From Bermanella sp. (lineage in GTDB: Bacteria; Pseudomonadota; Gammaproteobacteria; Pseudomonadales; Oceanobacteraceae), in contig NYTP01000044.1 in assembly GCA_002683575.1 (NCBI GenBank), positions 21,705 to 55,234 of the forward strand: a stretch of DNA of 33,530 bases, in the 5' to 3' direction. Numbering within the stretch: the stretch's first letter is position 1; each line of letters opens with the position of its first letter. The notes below the pieces were generated by a model, which was not told the DNA's origin, did not search any database, and saw nothing but the letters and a program-made list of their open reading frames with translations. Made by a program: the position numbers and the translations under genes. Below, piece after piece: positions 17,081 to 25,591 of this stretch.

Positions 17081-17092
17081 GGATCAAGATCC
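17081..17092 (+). promoter_or_regulatory. Inverted repeat covering the trpE ribosome binding site
   Basis: GGATC-AA-GATCC ends directly before the trpE ATG at 17093, and the AGGA ribosome binding site lies in its left arm. A short stem here could hide the site. The trpD ribosome binding site is also in a GGATCC palindrome (32575-32584). Confidence 0.4.
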
Positions 17093-18577
17093 ATGACGCC
17101 AGAATTGTATACTGAGTTGTCTAAGCAAGGCTTCAATCGTATTCCGGTTTTCCAAGAAGTATTAGCTGATTTAGACACCCCATTAAGTACCTATTTAAAA
17201 GTTGCCCAAGGGCCTTACTCGTATTTACTCGAATCCGTGCAAGGGGGTGAGAAGTGGGGCCGTTACAGCATGATCGGCATGCCATGTAAGCGCGTGCTGA
17301 AGGTCTTTGCGAATAAAGTACAGATTATTGAACACGACCAGCTCATTGAAGAGCACGATGTGGATGATCCACTGGACTTCATCGCAGACTATCAAGCCCA
17401 ATTTAAAATTGCCCCTGTTGAAGGTTTACCAAAATTTGATGGTGGCTTGGTTGGGTATTTTGGTTACGACGTAGTGCGGTATGTTGAAAAACGTCTGGCC
17501 GAATCTGCCCCGGATGATGACATCGGTAACCCTGATATCCTGCTGATGCAATCTGAAGAGGTCATTGTATTTGATAACCTCAGCGGTAAGTTGTTCTTTA
17601 TTGTGCTGGCAAACCCAGAAGAAGCAGGCGGGCTTGAAAAAGCCAAGCGTCGCATCACGATTATGCGCGGACAAATTCGCCGCGCTTATCAAGGGCAAAT
17701 TGGTCAGCCATTAATTCAACCTCGCGATGTGCAAGAGTCCGACTTTGTATCCGGTTATGGCGAGCAGGCTTTTATGGAGTCTGTGGATAAAATTAAAGAA
17801 TACGTTCTGGCCGGTGACATCATGCAGTGCGTGATCAGTCAGCGTCTCACCGTGGATTTTCATGGTCACCCCTTAAACTTATACCGTGCACTTCGCACCC
17901 TAAACCCAAGCCCATATATGTATTTCATGGATTGCGGTGATCACCATGTGGTGGGTTCAAGTCCTGAAATACTGGCTCGGTTTGAAGACGGCACGATTAC
18001 CGTTCGCCCCATTGCAGGGACTCGCTACCGCGGTGAAACCCCAGAACAAGACTTAGCACTTGAAGAAGAGCTATTAAGTGATCCTAAAGAAATTGCTGAA
18101 CATTTAATGTTGATTGACTTAGGTCGCAACGATGTTGGCCGCGTCAGTAATATGGGTGAAGTGAAAGTGAGTGATCAAATGGTGGTAGAGCGTTACTCCC
18201 ATGTGATGCACATCGTCAGTAACGTTGAAGGGCAAGCTAAACCGGGTATTTCGTCTATGGACGTATTAAAAGCCGCACACCCAGCAGGCACACTAAGCGG
18301 TGCGCCAAAAATCCGTGCCATGGAAATCATCGATGAGTTTGAACCGGTTAAGCGCGGTGTATATGGCGGCGCGGTGGGTTACCTGGGTTGGAATGGCAAT
18401 ATGGATACCGCCATTGCCATTCGTACCGCGGTAATCAAAAACAAAAAGATTTATGTGCAAGCCGGTGCTGGTGTCGTTGCAGACAGTGTGCCGCGCCTTG
18501 AGTGGAAAGAAACCATGAATAAAGCACGGGCGATCTTTAAAGCCGTGGCCATGGCTGAGTCAGGGTTGGATAACTAA
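17093..18577 (+). CDS. trpE: Anthranilate synthase component I
   Basis: Converts chorismate and ammonia (from TrpG) to anthranilate, the first step of tryptophan synthesis. The 494-residue product carries the tryptophan feedback-site motif LLES at 45-48. The chorismate-binding domain has [25 protein letters not shown] and [15 protein letters not shown]. It is downstream of a leader ORF and hairpin. It is followed 3 bases later by a cation channel gene and then trpG, an unusual order for an anthranilate synthase pair. Confidence 0.97.
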   Translation: MTPELYTELSKQGFNRIPVFQEVLADLDTPLSTYLKVAQGPYSYLLESVQGGEKWGRYSMIGMPCKRVLKVFANKVQIIEHDQLIEEHDVDDPLDFIADYQAQFKIAPVEGLPKFDGGLVGYFGYDVVRYVEKRLAESAPDDDIGNPDILLMQSEEVIVFDNLSGKLFFIVLANPEEAGGLEKAKRRITIMRGQIRRAYQGQIGQPLIQPRDVQESDFVSGYGEQAFMESVDKIKEYVLAGDIMQCVISQRLTVDFHGHPLNLYRALRTLNPSPYMYFMDCGDHHVVGSSPEILARFEDGTITVRPIAGTRYRGETPEQDLALEEELLSDPKEIAEHLMLIDLGRNDVGRVSNMGEVKVSDQMVVERYSHVMHIVSNVEGQAKPGISSMDVLKAAHPAGTLSGAPKIRAMEIIDEFEPVKRGVYGGAVGYLGWNGNMDTAIAIRTAVIKNKKIYVQAGAGVVADSVPRLEWKETMNKARAIFKAVAMAESGLDN

Positions 18578-18580
18578 GCA

Positions 18581-19399
18581 ATGAATACCACGAATCTTCA
18601 GCAGCGTTTTATGTCGTTGCGCAGTAATAAAGGGTTTGAGCTGTTTGTTGTGGGTGTGATTTTGTTTTCGGCCATTGTGGTTGGTGCAAAAACCTATGAC
18701 TTACCACCAACTATGTTGAGCATCATGGTTTGGTTGGATCATTTAATTACGCTGATCTTTTTGGTGGAGTTGATTGTTCGCTTTGCCGGTGAAGAAAACA
18801 AACGCCACTTTTTTAAAAGTGGCTGGAATATCTTTGATACCTTGATCGTTATCGCAAGCCTGGTACCCGTTGATGAAAGTGAGATGGCGTTTATCGGCCG
18901 CTTACTGCGTATTTTCCGTGTGTTAAGAATGGTGTCGATCATTCCAGAGCTGCGTGTATTGTTAAACTCATTGCTCAAAGCATTACCGCAATTAGGTTAT
19001 GTGATGCTGCTGATGTTTATTATTTTTTATATCTATGCGGCCATTGGTGCAACCTTGTTTGCGCCGATTAATCCAGAACTGTGGGGCGATATTTCTATTT
19101 CATTATTAACCCTGTTTAGGGTTATGACATTCGAAGATTGGACGGATGTCATGTATGAAACTATGGAAGTGTATGGTTTAAGCTGGATTTATTATTTAAC
19201 TTTTATTTTCTTAACGGCTTTCGCCTTTTTGAATATGGTGATTGGTATTGTGGTCAGTGTCATTGAAAAAGAAAATGCCATTGAAGATGCGGCTCACTCC
19301 AATGAGCCGTCCATGGCGGATTTACATGAAGAAATTCAATCACTAAAGGCCATGATCACAAAGCTGGCCAATGATGAACCCAACAAAGGACAGTCCTAA
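18581..19399 (+). CDS. Voltage-gated cation channel of the bacterial sodium-channel (BacNaV) type
   Basis: A 272-residue, single-domain six-helix channel subunit that would assemble as a tetramer in the inner membrane. S1-S3 lie at about 20-95. S4 carries four arginines at three-residue spacing (R107, R110, R113, R116). The pore filter is TFEDWTD at 183-189, and S6 (203-229) contains the conserved Asn218. A C-terminal coiled coil runs from about 245 to 264. The BacNaV filter is normally TLESWS-like. Here acidic residues occupy positions used in engineered calcium-selective NavAb (S178D, M181D), so calcium permeation is possible. The gene sits between trpE and trpG, and its TAA overlaps the trpG ATG by one base. 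Confidence 0.9.
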   Translation: MNTTNLQQRFMSLRSNKGFELFVVGVILFSAIVVGAKTYDLPPTMLSIMVWLDHLITLIFLVELIVRFAGEENKRHFFKSGWNIFDTLIVIASLVPVDESEMAFIGRLLRIFRVLRMVSIIPELRVLLNSLLKALPQLGYVMLLMFIIFYIYAAIGATLFAPINPELWGDISISLLTLFRVMTFEDWTDVMYETMEVYGLSWIYYLTFIFLTAFAFLNMVIGIVVSVIEKENAIEDAAHSNEPSMADLHEEIQSLKAMITKLANDEPNKGQS

Positions 19400-19983
19400 T
19401 GTTATTAATGATCGATAATTATGATTCCTTTACTTACAACGTGGTTCAGTATTTTGGTGAGCTGGGTGCGGATGTTAAGGTGTTTCGAAATGATGAAATC
19501 ACCATTGAAGAAATAGAGGCTCTGAATCCAGATCACCTGGTCATCAGCCCTGGCCCGTGCACACCCAATGAAGCGGGTGTGTCGGTAGCCGCCATTAAAC
19601 ACTTTGCAGGCAAGCTACCTATTTTAGGTGTGTGTCTTGGTCATCAGAGTATTGGCCAAGCATTTGGTGGTAAAATCATTCGCGCTGGGCAAGTGATGCA
19701 TGGTAAAACCAGTGACGTTTTTCATGAAGATAAAGGGGTGTTCGCTAACTTGAATAACCCTTTTACCGCCACCCGTTATCACTCTTTAGTTATTGATAAG
19801 GACACCTTGCCGGATTGTTTAGAGGTTACCGCTTGGACACAAAATGAAGATGGCAGTATTGAAGAGATCATGGGCGTGCAACACAAAACCCTTGCCATTC
19901 AAGGGGTGCAATTCCATCCTGAATCCATCTTGACTCAGCACGGTCATGATTTATTCGCCAACTTTCTTAAAATGAAAGTCTAA
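19399..19983 (+). CDS. trpG: Anthranilate synthase component II (glutamine amidotransferase)
   Basis: Supplies ammonia from glutamine to TrpE, and may also serve aminodeoxychorismate synthase. The product has 194 residues with the class I amidotransferase triad: nucleophile C79 in [16 protein letters not shown] and the His/Glu pair in VQFHPESIL. The ATG overlaps the stop of the cation-channel gene by one base (TAATG), so translation is coupled to it. A terminator follows. The usual trpG-trpD-trpC linkage is broken here: trpD lies 12.6 kb downstream with its own leader. Confidence 0.96.
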   Translation: MLLMIDNYDSFTYNVVQYFGELGADVKVFRNDEITIEEIEALNPDHLVISPGPCTPNEAGVSVAAIKHFAGKLPILGVCLGHQSIGQAFGGKIIRAGQVMHGKTSDVFHEDKGVFANLNNPFTATRYHSLVIDKDTLPDCLEVTAWTQNEDGSIEEIMGVQHKTLAIQGVQFHPESILTQHGHDLFANFLKMKV

Positions 19984-20002
19984 GTTGTTTGCTTGATATG
20001 AA

Positions 20003-20025
20003 AACCACCTTCGGGTGGTTTTTTT
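20003..20025 (+). terminator. Intrinsic terminator after trpG
   Basis: Stem AACCACC (20003-20009) / GGTGGTT (20014-20020) closed by a TTCG tetraloop and followed by a T-run to 20025. It ends the trpE-channel-trpG transcript. Confidence 0.94.
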
Positions 20026-20068
20026 GTATCTAGGGCCTGCTTTGTGTTTTGGCTATTGTATTACTGTC

Positions 20069-20092
20069 TAGACAAATGAATTGATTTGTCTA
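20069..20092. promoter_or_regulatory. Perfect inverted repeat, operator-like, upstream of the EEP-family gene
   Basis: TAGACAAAT (20069-20077) and ATTTGTCTA (20084-20092) are perfect 9-base arms around GAATTG, 48 bases before the next start codon. Length and spacing suit a dimeric repressor (for example TetR-like) better than a terminator, since no T-run follows. The regulator is unknown. Confidence 0.55.
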
Positions 20093-20140
20093 CATCTGCG
20101 GTATAGCCTAGCCCATGACTTTTATTTGATTGGGTGTGAC

Positions 20141-21217
20141 ATGCAAGCATTGTTTTTTGTTATGGGTATCATTGTGGTGCTATTAACATTTTTACCTATG
20201 CTTCCCCATTCCCATTGGTTGATTCGCGTATTTGATTTTCCTCGGTTACAAATTACGATTTTTGCAAGTCTTGTGCTGAGCGCTCAGTGTATTTTATTTC
20301 AGTTTGATAACGCACTATCAATCGTGAGTATTGTCTTTGTTAGTTTATGCATGGCATGGCAATTGTGGTGGATTTTACCCTATACCCCCATTTGGCCCTG
20401 TGAGGTCAACGCCACAACAGTGGCGGATAAAGATCGTACCCTGACATTTTTAACATCCAATGTCTTGGCCACCAATAAAAATAGTGAGGCCTTAATCGAA
20501 CTGGTGAAACAACATCAACCGGATGTTTTAGTGACACTGGAGTCGAATCATTGGTGGCAGTCGAAACTGCAGGTACTGGAAGACACCATGCCCTTCACCA
20601 TGAAGTGTCCGCTTGAAAATTTATATGGCATGCATGTCTATTCACGTTTGCCGTTGACGCAAACACACATCGCGTTCTTAGTTGAAAACGATGTGCCCTC
20701 TATGCACGCCAATGTCACGCTTCACTCTGGCGATGTGGTGCGTTTACATTTTGTTCACCCTGCACCGCCAAGTCCAACGGAAAACACCTACTCATCTGAG
20801 CGAGATGCTGAGTTGAGTGTGTTGGCACGACAGGTGAGTGAAGAAGCCGGCCCAATTATCGTCACGGGGGATTTAAATGATGTGGCTTGGTCTTCGACCA
20901 CACGTTTATTTCGCAAGGTGAGCGGTTTGTTAGACCCAAGGGTGGGCCGAGGTATGTTTAATACCTTCCATGCGGGATACCCATTTTTGCGCTGGCCATT
21001 GGATCACACCTTTCACAGTGCAGACTTTTCATTTAGCTTTATTAAACGCATGCCCAGTATTGGCTCGGATCACTTCCCCTTGTTAACTCAGTTGGTTTAC
21101 TTGCCCAGTCATGGCCAAGACCAAGCAGGCTTAGATGCCAATCAAGCTGATCAGCAGCGAGCCAAGCACCTCGCTAAAGCCCACGCCAAGGATAATCCCT
21201 CTGTTTCTGCTGAGTGA
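20141..21217 (+). CDS. Membrane-anchored endonuclease/exonuclease/phosphatase-family protein
   Basis: A 358-residue protein with three N-terminal membrane helices (about 2-22, 36-54 and 59-80), then a catalytic domain of the endonuclease/exonuclease/phosphatase (DNase I-like) fold. Metal and catalytic motifs are visible: TSNVL with N107, VLVTLES with E134, VTGDLNDVAWS, and the C-terminal GSDHFPL. Relatives act on nucleic acids or phospho- or sphingolipids; the membrane anchor leaves the substrate open. I chose ATG 20141 over an upstream TTG at 20081 because the latter lies inside the inverted repeat. It stands alone behind that operator-like element. Confidence 0.85.
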   Translation: MQALFFVMGIIVVLLTFLPMLPHSHWLIRVFDFPRLQITIFASLVLSAQCILFQFDNALSIVSIVFVSLCMAWQLWWILPYTPIWPCEVNATTVADKDRTLTFLTSNVLATNKNSEALIELVKQHQPDVLVTLESNHWWQSKLQVLEDTMPFTMKCPLENLYGMHVYSRLPLTQTHIAFLVENDVPSMHANVTLHSGDVVRLHFVHPAPPSPTENTYSSERDAELSVLARQVSEEAGPIIVTGDLNDVAWSSTTRLFRKVSGLLDPRVGRGMFNTFHAGYPFLRWPLDHTFHSADFSFSFIKRMPSIGSDHFPLLTQLVYLPSHGQDQAGLDANQADQQRAKHLAKAHAKDNPSVSAE

Positions 21218-21304
21218 CTTTAAGCCCGCAAACTTAACATTTGAACACCATAGGCCAGAATAACTGCCCACTAGCTAGCTCACTTGCTTTCGGTAAACGC
21301 AGTC

Positions 21305-21310
21305 TATACT
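21305..21310 (+). promoter_or_regulatory. Candidate -10 for the binding-protein/sensor-kinase unit
   Basis: TATACT, 19 bases before the ATG at 21329, with an imperfect -35 (around 21282-21289). It is the only good -10 match in the 111-base gap. Confidence 0.35.
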
Positions 21311-21328
21311 CATTGAAGGTTATTCTAT

Positions 21329-22615
21329 ATGGGGCCGGCTATGGCATCGTCTTTCGATCTCGATAAACGTCACACATTGTCAACCTTGGCAAAGGTCGGC
21401 GCAGCTGGGTGTGCAATCACAGGTGCGCCTTACGTTTTTGCAAAACAGAAAACCACAATAAGAGTGCTCGGCACCCATGTCACGCTTCAAGAAGAGTTAC
21501 GACAAAGGGCCATGCAAGACCTTGGGATCGAAGTGATATTTGAACCCAGAGGCAGTGCAGCGGTGCTGCAGAAGGCATCGCTATACCCTGATACCTTTGA
21601 TTTGTATGAGCAGTGGTCAAATAGCATTAACGTGTTATGGCACTCAGGCTCCATTCAAAGTATTGATACCCGACGCATCACACACTGGGACGAAATCAAT
21701 AACCTCTCTAAGACCGGACGCTTGAGTAACGATGCACGAATGGGGGCAGGGGACGCGCCTCATAAGATTTTATATGTGCAGGATGATGATGAATTCAGCG
21801 CAACTCCCACTCAAAATGTCAGCTTTTTGCCCTATGTTCATAATGTGGATTCCTTTGGTTATAACACCAATGTTATTAAACCGGGTATCGCTTATGAAAC
21901 CGAGAGCTGGGGTTGGTTACTGGATAAAGAGCACGCGGGTAAAGTCGCAATCGTCAATGCGCCAACCATTGGCATATTTGATTTGGCATTGGCCGCACAA
22001 GCAAAAGGGTTTGTAAGCTTTAAGGATATTGGTGCCATTACCCAATCAGAAATGAATCAGCTTTTTAATATCTTAATCGAGATGAAAAAAAGTGGGCACT
22101 TTAGCGGCTTTTGGACATCGGTGCCTGAGTCAGTGAATTTTATGGCTTCTGAGCGTGTGGTGATTGAGAGCATGTTTAGCCCTGCTGTCTCGGCATTAAA
22201 TGGTCAAGGTGTACCTGTTCGTTATGCGGCACCCAAAGAAGGTTATCGTGGTTGGCATGGTGTGATGTGCCTATCTTCATCAACCCAAGGAAGGCAGAAA
22301 GACGCCGCCTATGAATACATGAACTGGTGGTTATCGGGTTGGCCTGGTGCTTTTATTGCGCGCCAAGGCTATTACATTTCTAACCCGCAGCGGTCTAAGT
22401 CTTATCTGTCACAGGCTGAGTGGGATTACTGGTACGCCGGCAAACCTGCGGCCAACGAATTAAAAGGAACCGATGGCAGGGTGTCTGTTAAAACCGGTGA
22501 CGTTCGAAATGGAGGCAGTTATGAGCAGCGTTTTAGTAATGTCGCTGTTTGGAATACCGTCATGCCCACTTATGATTACAGTTTGCAAAAATGGTATGAG
22601 TTTGTCAGTGCTTAG
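21329..22615 (+). CDS. PotD-like periplasmic solute-binding protein without transporter partners
   Basis: A 428-residue extracellular solute-binding protein resembling the spermidine/putrescine (PotD) group. The N-terminus has a positively charged KRHTL stretch followed by a hydrophobic signal segment ending YVFA (about residue 38). The mature domain carries LPYVHNVDSFGYNTNVI, ESWGWLLDKEHAGKVAIV and a Trp-rich EYMNWWLSGWPG. No permease or ATPase gene is nearby. Instead a membrane sensor kinase follows 9 bases later, which suggests that the protein presents a ligand to that kinase, as in LuxP/LuxQ-like pairs. The ligand is unknown; a polyamine or another cationic amine is plausible. An alternative start is ATG 21341. 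Confidence 0.82.
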   Translation: MGPAMASSFDLDKRHTLSTLAKVGAAGCAITGAPYVFAKQKTTIRVLGTHVTLQEELRQRAMQDLGIEVIFEPRGSAAVLQKASLYPDTFDLYEQWSNSINVLWHSGSIQSIDTRRITHWDEINNLSKTGRLSNDARMGAGDAPHKILYVQDDDEFSATPTQNVSFLPYVHNVDSFGYNTNVIKPGIAYETESWGWLLDKEHAGKVAIVNAPTIGIFDLALAAQAKGFVSFKDIGAITQSEMNQLFNILIEMKKSGHFSGFWTSVPESVNFMASERVVIESMFSPAVSALNGQGVPVRYAAPKEGYRGWHGVMCLSSSTQGRQKDAAYEYMNWWLSGWPGAFIARQGYYISNPQRSKSYLSQAEWDYWYAGKPAANELKGTDGRVSVKTGDVRNGGSYEQRFSNVAVWNTVMPTYDYSLQKWYEFVSA

Positions 22616-22624
22616 GGACAGTGA

Positions 22625-25243
22625 ATGAAAATTCGGTCATTGCAGGCCCAGGTAAGCATCGTGTTATTAGTGCTGGCTGTAACACTTTTGACGCAGCTGC
22701 TCTTTGCTCGTAATAGCGTGTCGACACTGATAAAAAATCAATCAAGTCTAACGTACTCACATAGCCATGTGGGTGTGGTGTATGAACTTGAGCGTGATGT
22801 GATTGATTTACAGCGAAATCTCCTTATTTACAAAGCCACAGGTAGTGACAGTGCGATTCACCGTTTTCATACTATTATGGAATTAGTGAATGAGCAAATT
22901 CTTAAATTATCCAAGGAAGTGGGTGGCGGTAAACAATATCTGATCAATGAAGAAAACTTTTCAAGAATGGTGAGTCACCTAGCTGACTACGAGCAAAATT
23001 TCACCTCAGTGATTAATGCCAAAGACCAGCAAGAAAGCGCCATTGAAAGCATTGACAGTGATCTTGCCAGTATTGATCAATATACATCGAAAAGAAGTAA
23101 TCAAGTATCGATTGATATTAAAAGTGAAGTGGTAAGTTTAAGAGAAATTATGTCGAGTTATCTTGCGAAATTTAACCCGTTAGATATAAGTCGATTTAAT
23201 AAGAAAATCAGTAAGGTTATTTCACAGTTTACCCGCATTCAGTATTTGGATGGTGTTGAAAAAGCTAAGCGTATCAAAAAACAATTTAGGCGTCTTATTC
23301 AGTTAACCAGAGGGTATCAATTTCTGGTGAGTGTGGTGATGGCCGGATCAGCCAATGAATTTCTATTTATTACAAAAAAGATAAGAGAAGCAGCACTTGA
23401 GAAACAAGATTTAATTGAATTAGAGGCAGAACGTGCAGCCAAAGAAGCGCAATTTGTAAATGGCGTGATTAGTGTGGTTTCAATTTTAATTATTTTATCC
23501 ATTGCTTGGTTTTTATCTCGTAAAATTATTTTTCCCATTAAAAATATTACGGATATCTTTACAGTGCTATCCAGAGGCGATGATATTGATCGTATCCCCA
23601 GTGTTAATCGTAATGATGAAATAGGTGATTTAGCCAAAGCGGCAGAAATTTTCCATCAAAATAATAGCTTAACCAAAAAACTATTGGTGGAATCACAAGA
23701 TATGATTGCCACTCAAGAAGTGCTCAATATCCAACTAGAGCAGCAAAAAAAGAAAGCCGAATTAGCGGCCAAATCAAAAAGTGATTTTTTAGCGAATATG
23801 AGTCATGAAATTCGAACCCCCATGAATGGCATTGTTGGGCTGGTAGATCTTGTTTTAAAGACCAAACTAACAAACAAACAAAAGCAGTATCTTGATCGTA
23901 TTTCCTATTCTGGTCAGATCATGATGAATGTTATCAATGATATTTTAGATTTTTCAAAGATCGAAGCGGGTAAAATGGAGATCGAATCCGTTGAGCTTGA
24001 TATCAATACAATTATTGAAAATCTAATTTCATCAATGATGGTATGGGTAAACGATAAACAGTTAGATTTTAAAGTCTGGGTTTCCCCTAATGTTCCGAAG
24101 AAAATCATAGGTGATCCGCTGCGAATTAGTCAGGTTTTACTCAATTTATGCAGTAATTCCATTAAGTTTACGGACAGCGGTAGCATTATTATTAAGTTTG
24201 ATTATATCGACAATCAATTGTGTTTTAGTGTCCATGATACGGGCATTGGCATGACACAAAGTCAGCTTGATTCCATTTTTGAGTCCTTTACCCAAGCTGA
24301 TGGGTCCATTAGCCGAAAATATGGGGGCACAGGTTTAGGTCTATCTATTGTCAAGAAACTCATTGAGCTGATGCACGGAGACATCAAAGTTGAATCTAGC
24401 GTTAATGTTGGCACAGAGATATACGTATCCATTGCTTGTGATATTGCCGACCAGACGCCACTGCTTACGCCTTTGACCGGCGACCTGCCTTCGATTCATT
24501 ATGCCGGGCGAAACGGCAAGCCCTCTTATATTAAATATGTATTTGAACAGCTTCACATTCCTCTGGTTGATATCAGTACAATCCAAGGTGCACAGGTCAT
24601 AACGAGTGAACAAGAGCAATTTGTCTTATTTGAAGGAATCAAGGCACTGCCCGCTTCCTATTTATCGAGCTGTCTGAAATCCAAGGTTCAACTATTTTGT
24701 GTTTTGAACTCCAATGACAACGCAGAGAAAGTAAAAGTACGCGAAATGGGGGATATTACCGTGCTTCAACATCCGTTTTCACCCAGTCAATATGAACGCT
24801 TCTTTAGAGAGATACTTGGGGTCAATCAGTCACCTGCTGTAATATCCTCCACTCCAGTTGGCGATGTCCACGCAATGACGGGCCATGTATTACTGGTGGA
24901 AGATAACCCCATTAATCAATTAGTAGCAGGGGATATGTTAGAAGGCCTGGGGATAAGCTATGACCTTGCTGAAAATGGCATTGAAGCTGTCAAAGCGGTT
25001 AAGGAAAAAGAATATGACCTTGTCTTTATGGATGTGCAGATGCCAAAAATGGACGGCTATACGGCTACAAAAACACTAAGAGACGCGGGTTATAATGATG
25101 TAATCATCTGTGGTTTGTCAGCCAATGCATTAAAAGAAGACTTAGAGAAGGCAGAACAGTCAGGCATGAATGACTATTTAACCAAGCCTTTAATTCATGA
25201 CAGCTTAAAAGCCCTGCTTGAGAAATATTTAATTCAATCTTAG
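22625..25243 (+). CDS. Hybrid sensor histidine kinase with C-terminal receiver
   Basis: An 872-residue inner-membrane kinase. TM1 (about 10-28) and TM2 (about 279-298) flank a helical periplasmic sensor of about 250 residues. HAMP follows (300-352), then a HisKA domain with phosphorylatable H394 in NMSHEIRTPMNG. The HATPase domain has an N box near 507-511, DTGIGM and GGTGLGLS. Residues 612-735 look like a degenerate receiver without an obvious phosphoacceptor. The final receiver has D803 in VFMDVQMPKMDG. There is no DNA-binding output and no adjacent response regulator, so a phosphotransfer partner must be elsewhere. AGGGA overlaps the stop of the binding-protein gene, so the two are tightly coupled. 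Confidence 0.93.
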   Translation: MKIRSLQAQVSIVLLVLAVTLLTQLLFARNSVSTLIKNQSSLTYSHSHVGVVYELERDVIDLQRNLLIYKATGSDSAIHRFHTIMELVNEQILKLSKEVGGGKQYLINEENFSRMVSHLADYEQNFTSVINAKDQQESAIESIDSDLASIDQYTSKRSNQVSIDIKSEVVSLREIMSSYLAKFNPLDISRFNKKISKVISQFTRIQYLDGVEKAKRIKKQFRRLIQLTRGYQFLVSVVMAGSANEFLFITKKIREAALEKQDLIELEAERAAKEAQFVNGVISVVSILIILSIAWFLSRKIIFPIKNITDIFTVLSRGDDIDRIPSVNRNDEIGDLAKAAEIFHQNNSLTKKLLVESQDMIATQEVLNIQLEQQKKKAELAAKSKSDFLANMSHEIRTPMNGIVGLVDLVLKTKLTNKQKQYLDRISYSGQIMMNVINDILDFSKIEAGKMEIESVELDINTIIENLISSMMVWVNDKQLDFKVWVSPNVPKKIIGDPLRISQVLLNLCSNSIKFTDSGSIIIKFDYIDNQLCFSVHDTGIGMTQSQLDSIFESFTQADGSISRKYGGTGLGLSIVKKLIELMHGDIKVESSVNVGTEIYVSIACDIADQTPLLTPLTGDLPSIHYAGRNGKPSYIKYVFEQLHIPLVDISTIQGAQVITSEQEQFVLFEGIKALPASYLSSCLKSKVQLFCVLNSNDNAEKVKVREMGDITVLQHPFSPSQYERFFREILGVNQSPAVISSTPVGDVHAMTGHVLLVEDNPINQLVAGDMLEGLGISYDLAENGIEAVKAVKEKEYDLVFMDVQMPKMDGYTATKTLRDAGYNDVIICGLSANALKEDLEKAEQSGMNDYLTKPLIHDSLKALLEKYLIQS

Positions 25244-25406
25244 TCCATCACTACTCATTTCTTTTACCTCTCATATTCTATATGGCTCAAATGGTTATCT
25301 ACTTTCTTCCGTTTTAATGGCTGTATTGCATCTCGTGACATCTCAGCGATTCATCTTTAAAAGAAAAAATGAAAACTAGAGTAAAAAACTTAATCAGGAT
25401 TCGGCA

Positions 25407-25423
25407 TGCTTATATTTGGTGCG
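25407..25423 (+). promoter_or_regulatory. Candidate NtrC-binding site (enhancer)
   Basis: TGC-N8-GGTGC matches the outer positions and exact spacing of the 17-base NtrC consensus (TGCAC...GGTGCA), with a weaker left half. It lies about 115 bases upstream of the sigma-54 promoter, a normal enhancer distance. A regulator other than NtrC cannot be excluded. Confidence 0.5.
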
Positions 25424-25528
25424 TCCTGATCTTAATGCATGCATCAATTTAGACTAAAAATAATTTTATAAAAAATTAATATTAATAAAACTGAGGTTTT
25501 ATGCGGGCTAGGAACAAGATTTTGTTTT

Positions 25529-25543
25529 TGGCACCAACCTTGC
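25529..25543 (+). promoter_or_regulatory. Sigma-54 promoter for the FNT-cyanase operon
   Basis: TGGCAC-CAACC-TTGC, with GG (25530-25531) and GC (25542-25543) exactly 10 bases apart, matches the -24/-12 consensus at all key positions. Transcription would start near 25555, about 37 bases before the FNT start codon. It implies activation by an enhancer-binding protein, most likely NtrC given the genes controlled. Confidence 0.85.
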
Positions 25544-25591
25544 GTTACTGGGTTAACCCTTAAACAAAAACCACAGTAGAGGCTTTAAAAT

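Larger units (their letters stand above)
25244..25591. other. 348-bp intergenic region upstream of the FNT-cyanase genes
   Basis: AT-rich gap that holds the NtrC-like site (25407-25423), a self-complementary ATGCATGCAT (25435-25444) and the sigma-54 promoter (25529-25543). No clear terminator for the sensor-kinase gene and no small ORF was seen. Confidence 0.7.

Noticed and set aside
20081-20140. TTG start extending the EEP-family protein by 20 residues
   Set aside because: It begins within the perfect inverted repeat and has no ribosome binding site; ATG 20141 is more natural.
23317-23637. 106-residue minus-strand ORF inside the sensor kinase gene
   Set aside because: Opposite TM2 and HAMP coding sequence; explained by codon bias of the real gene.
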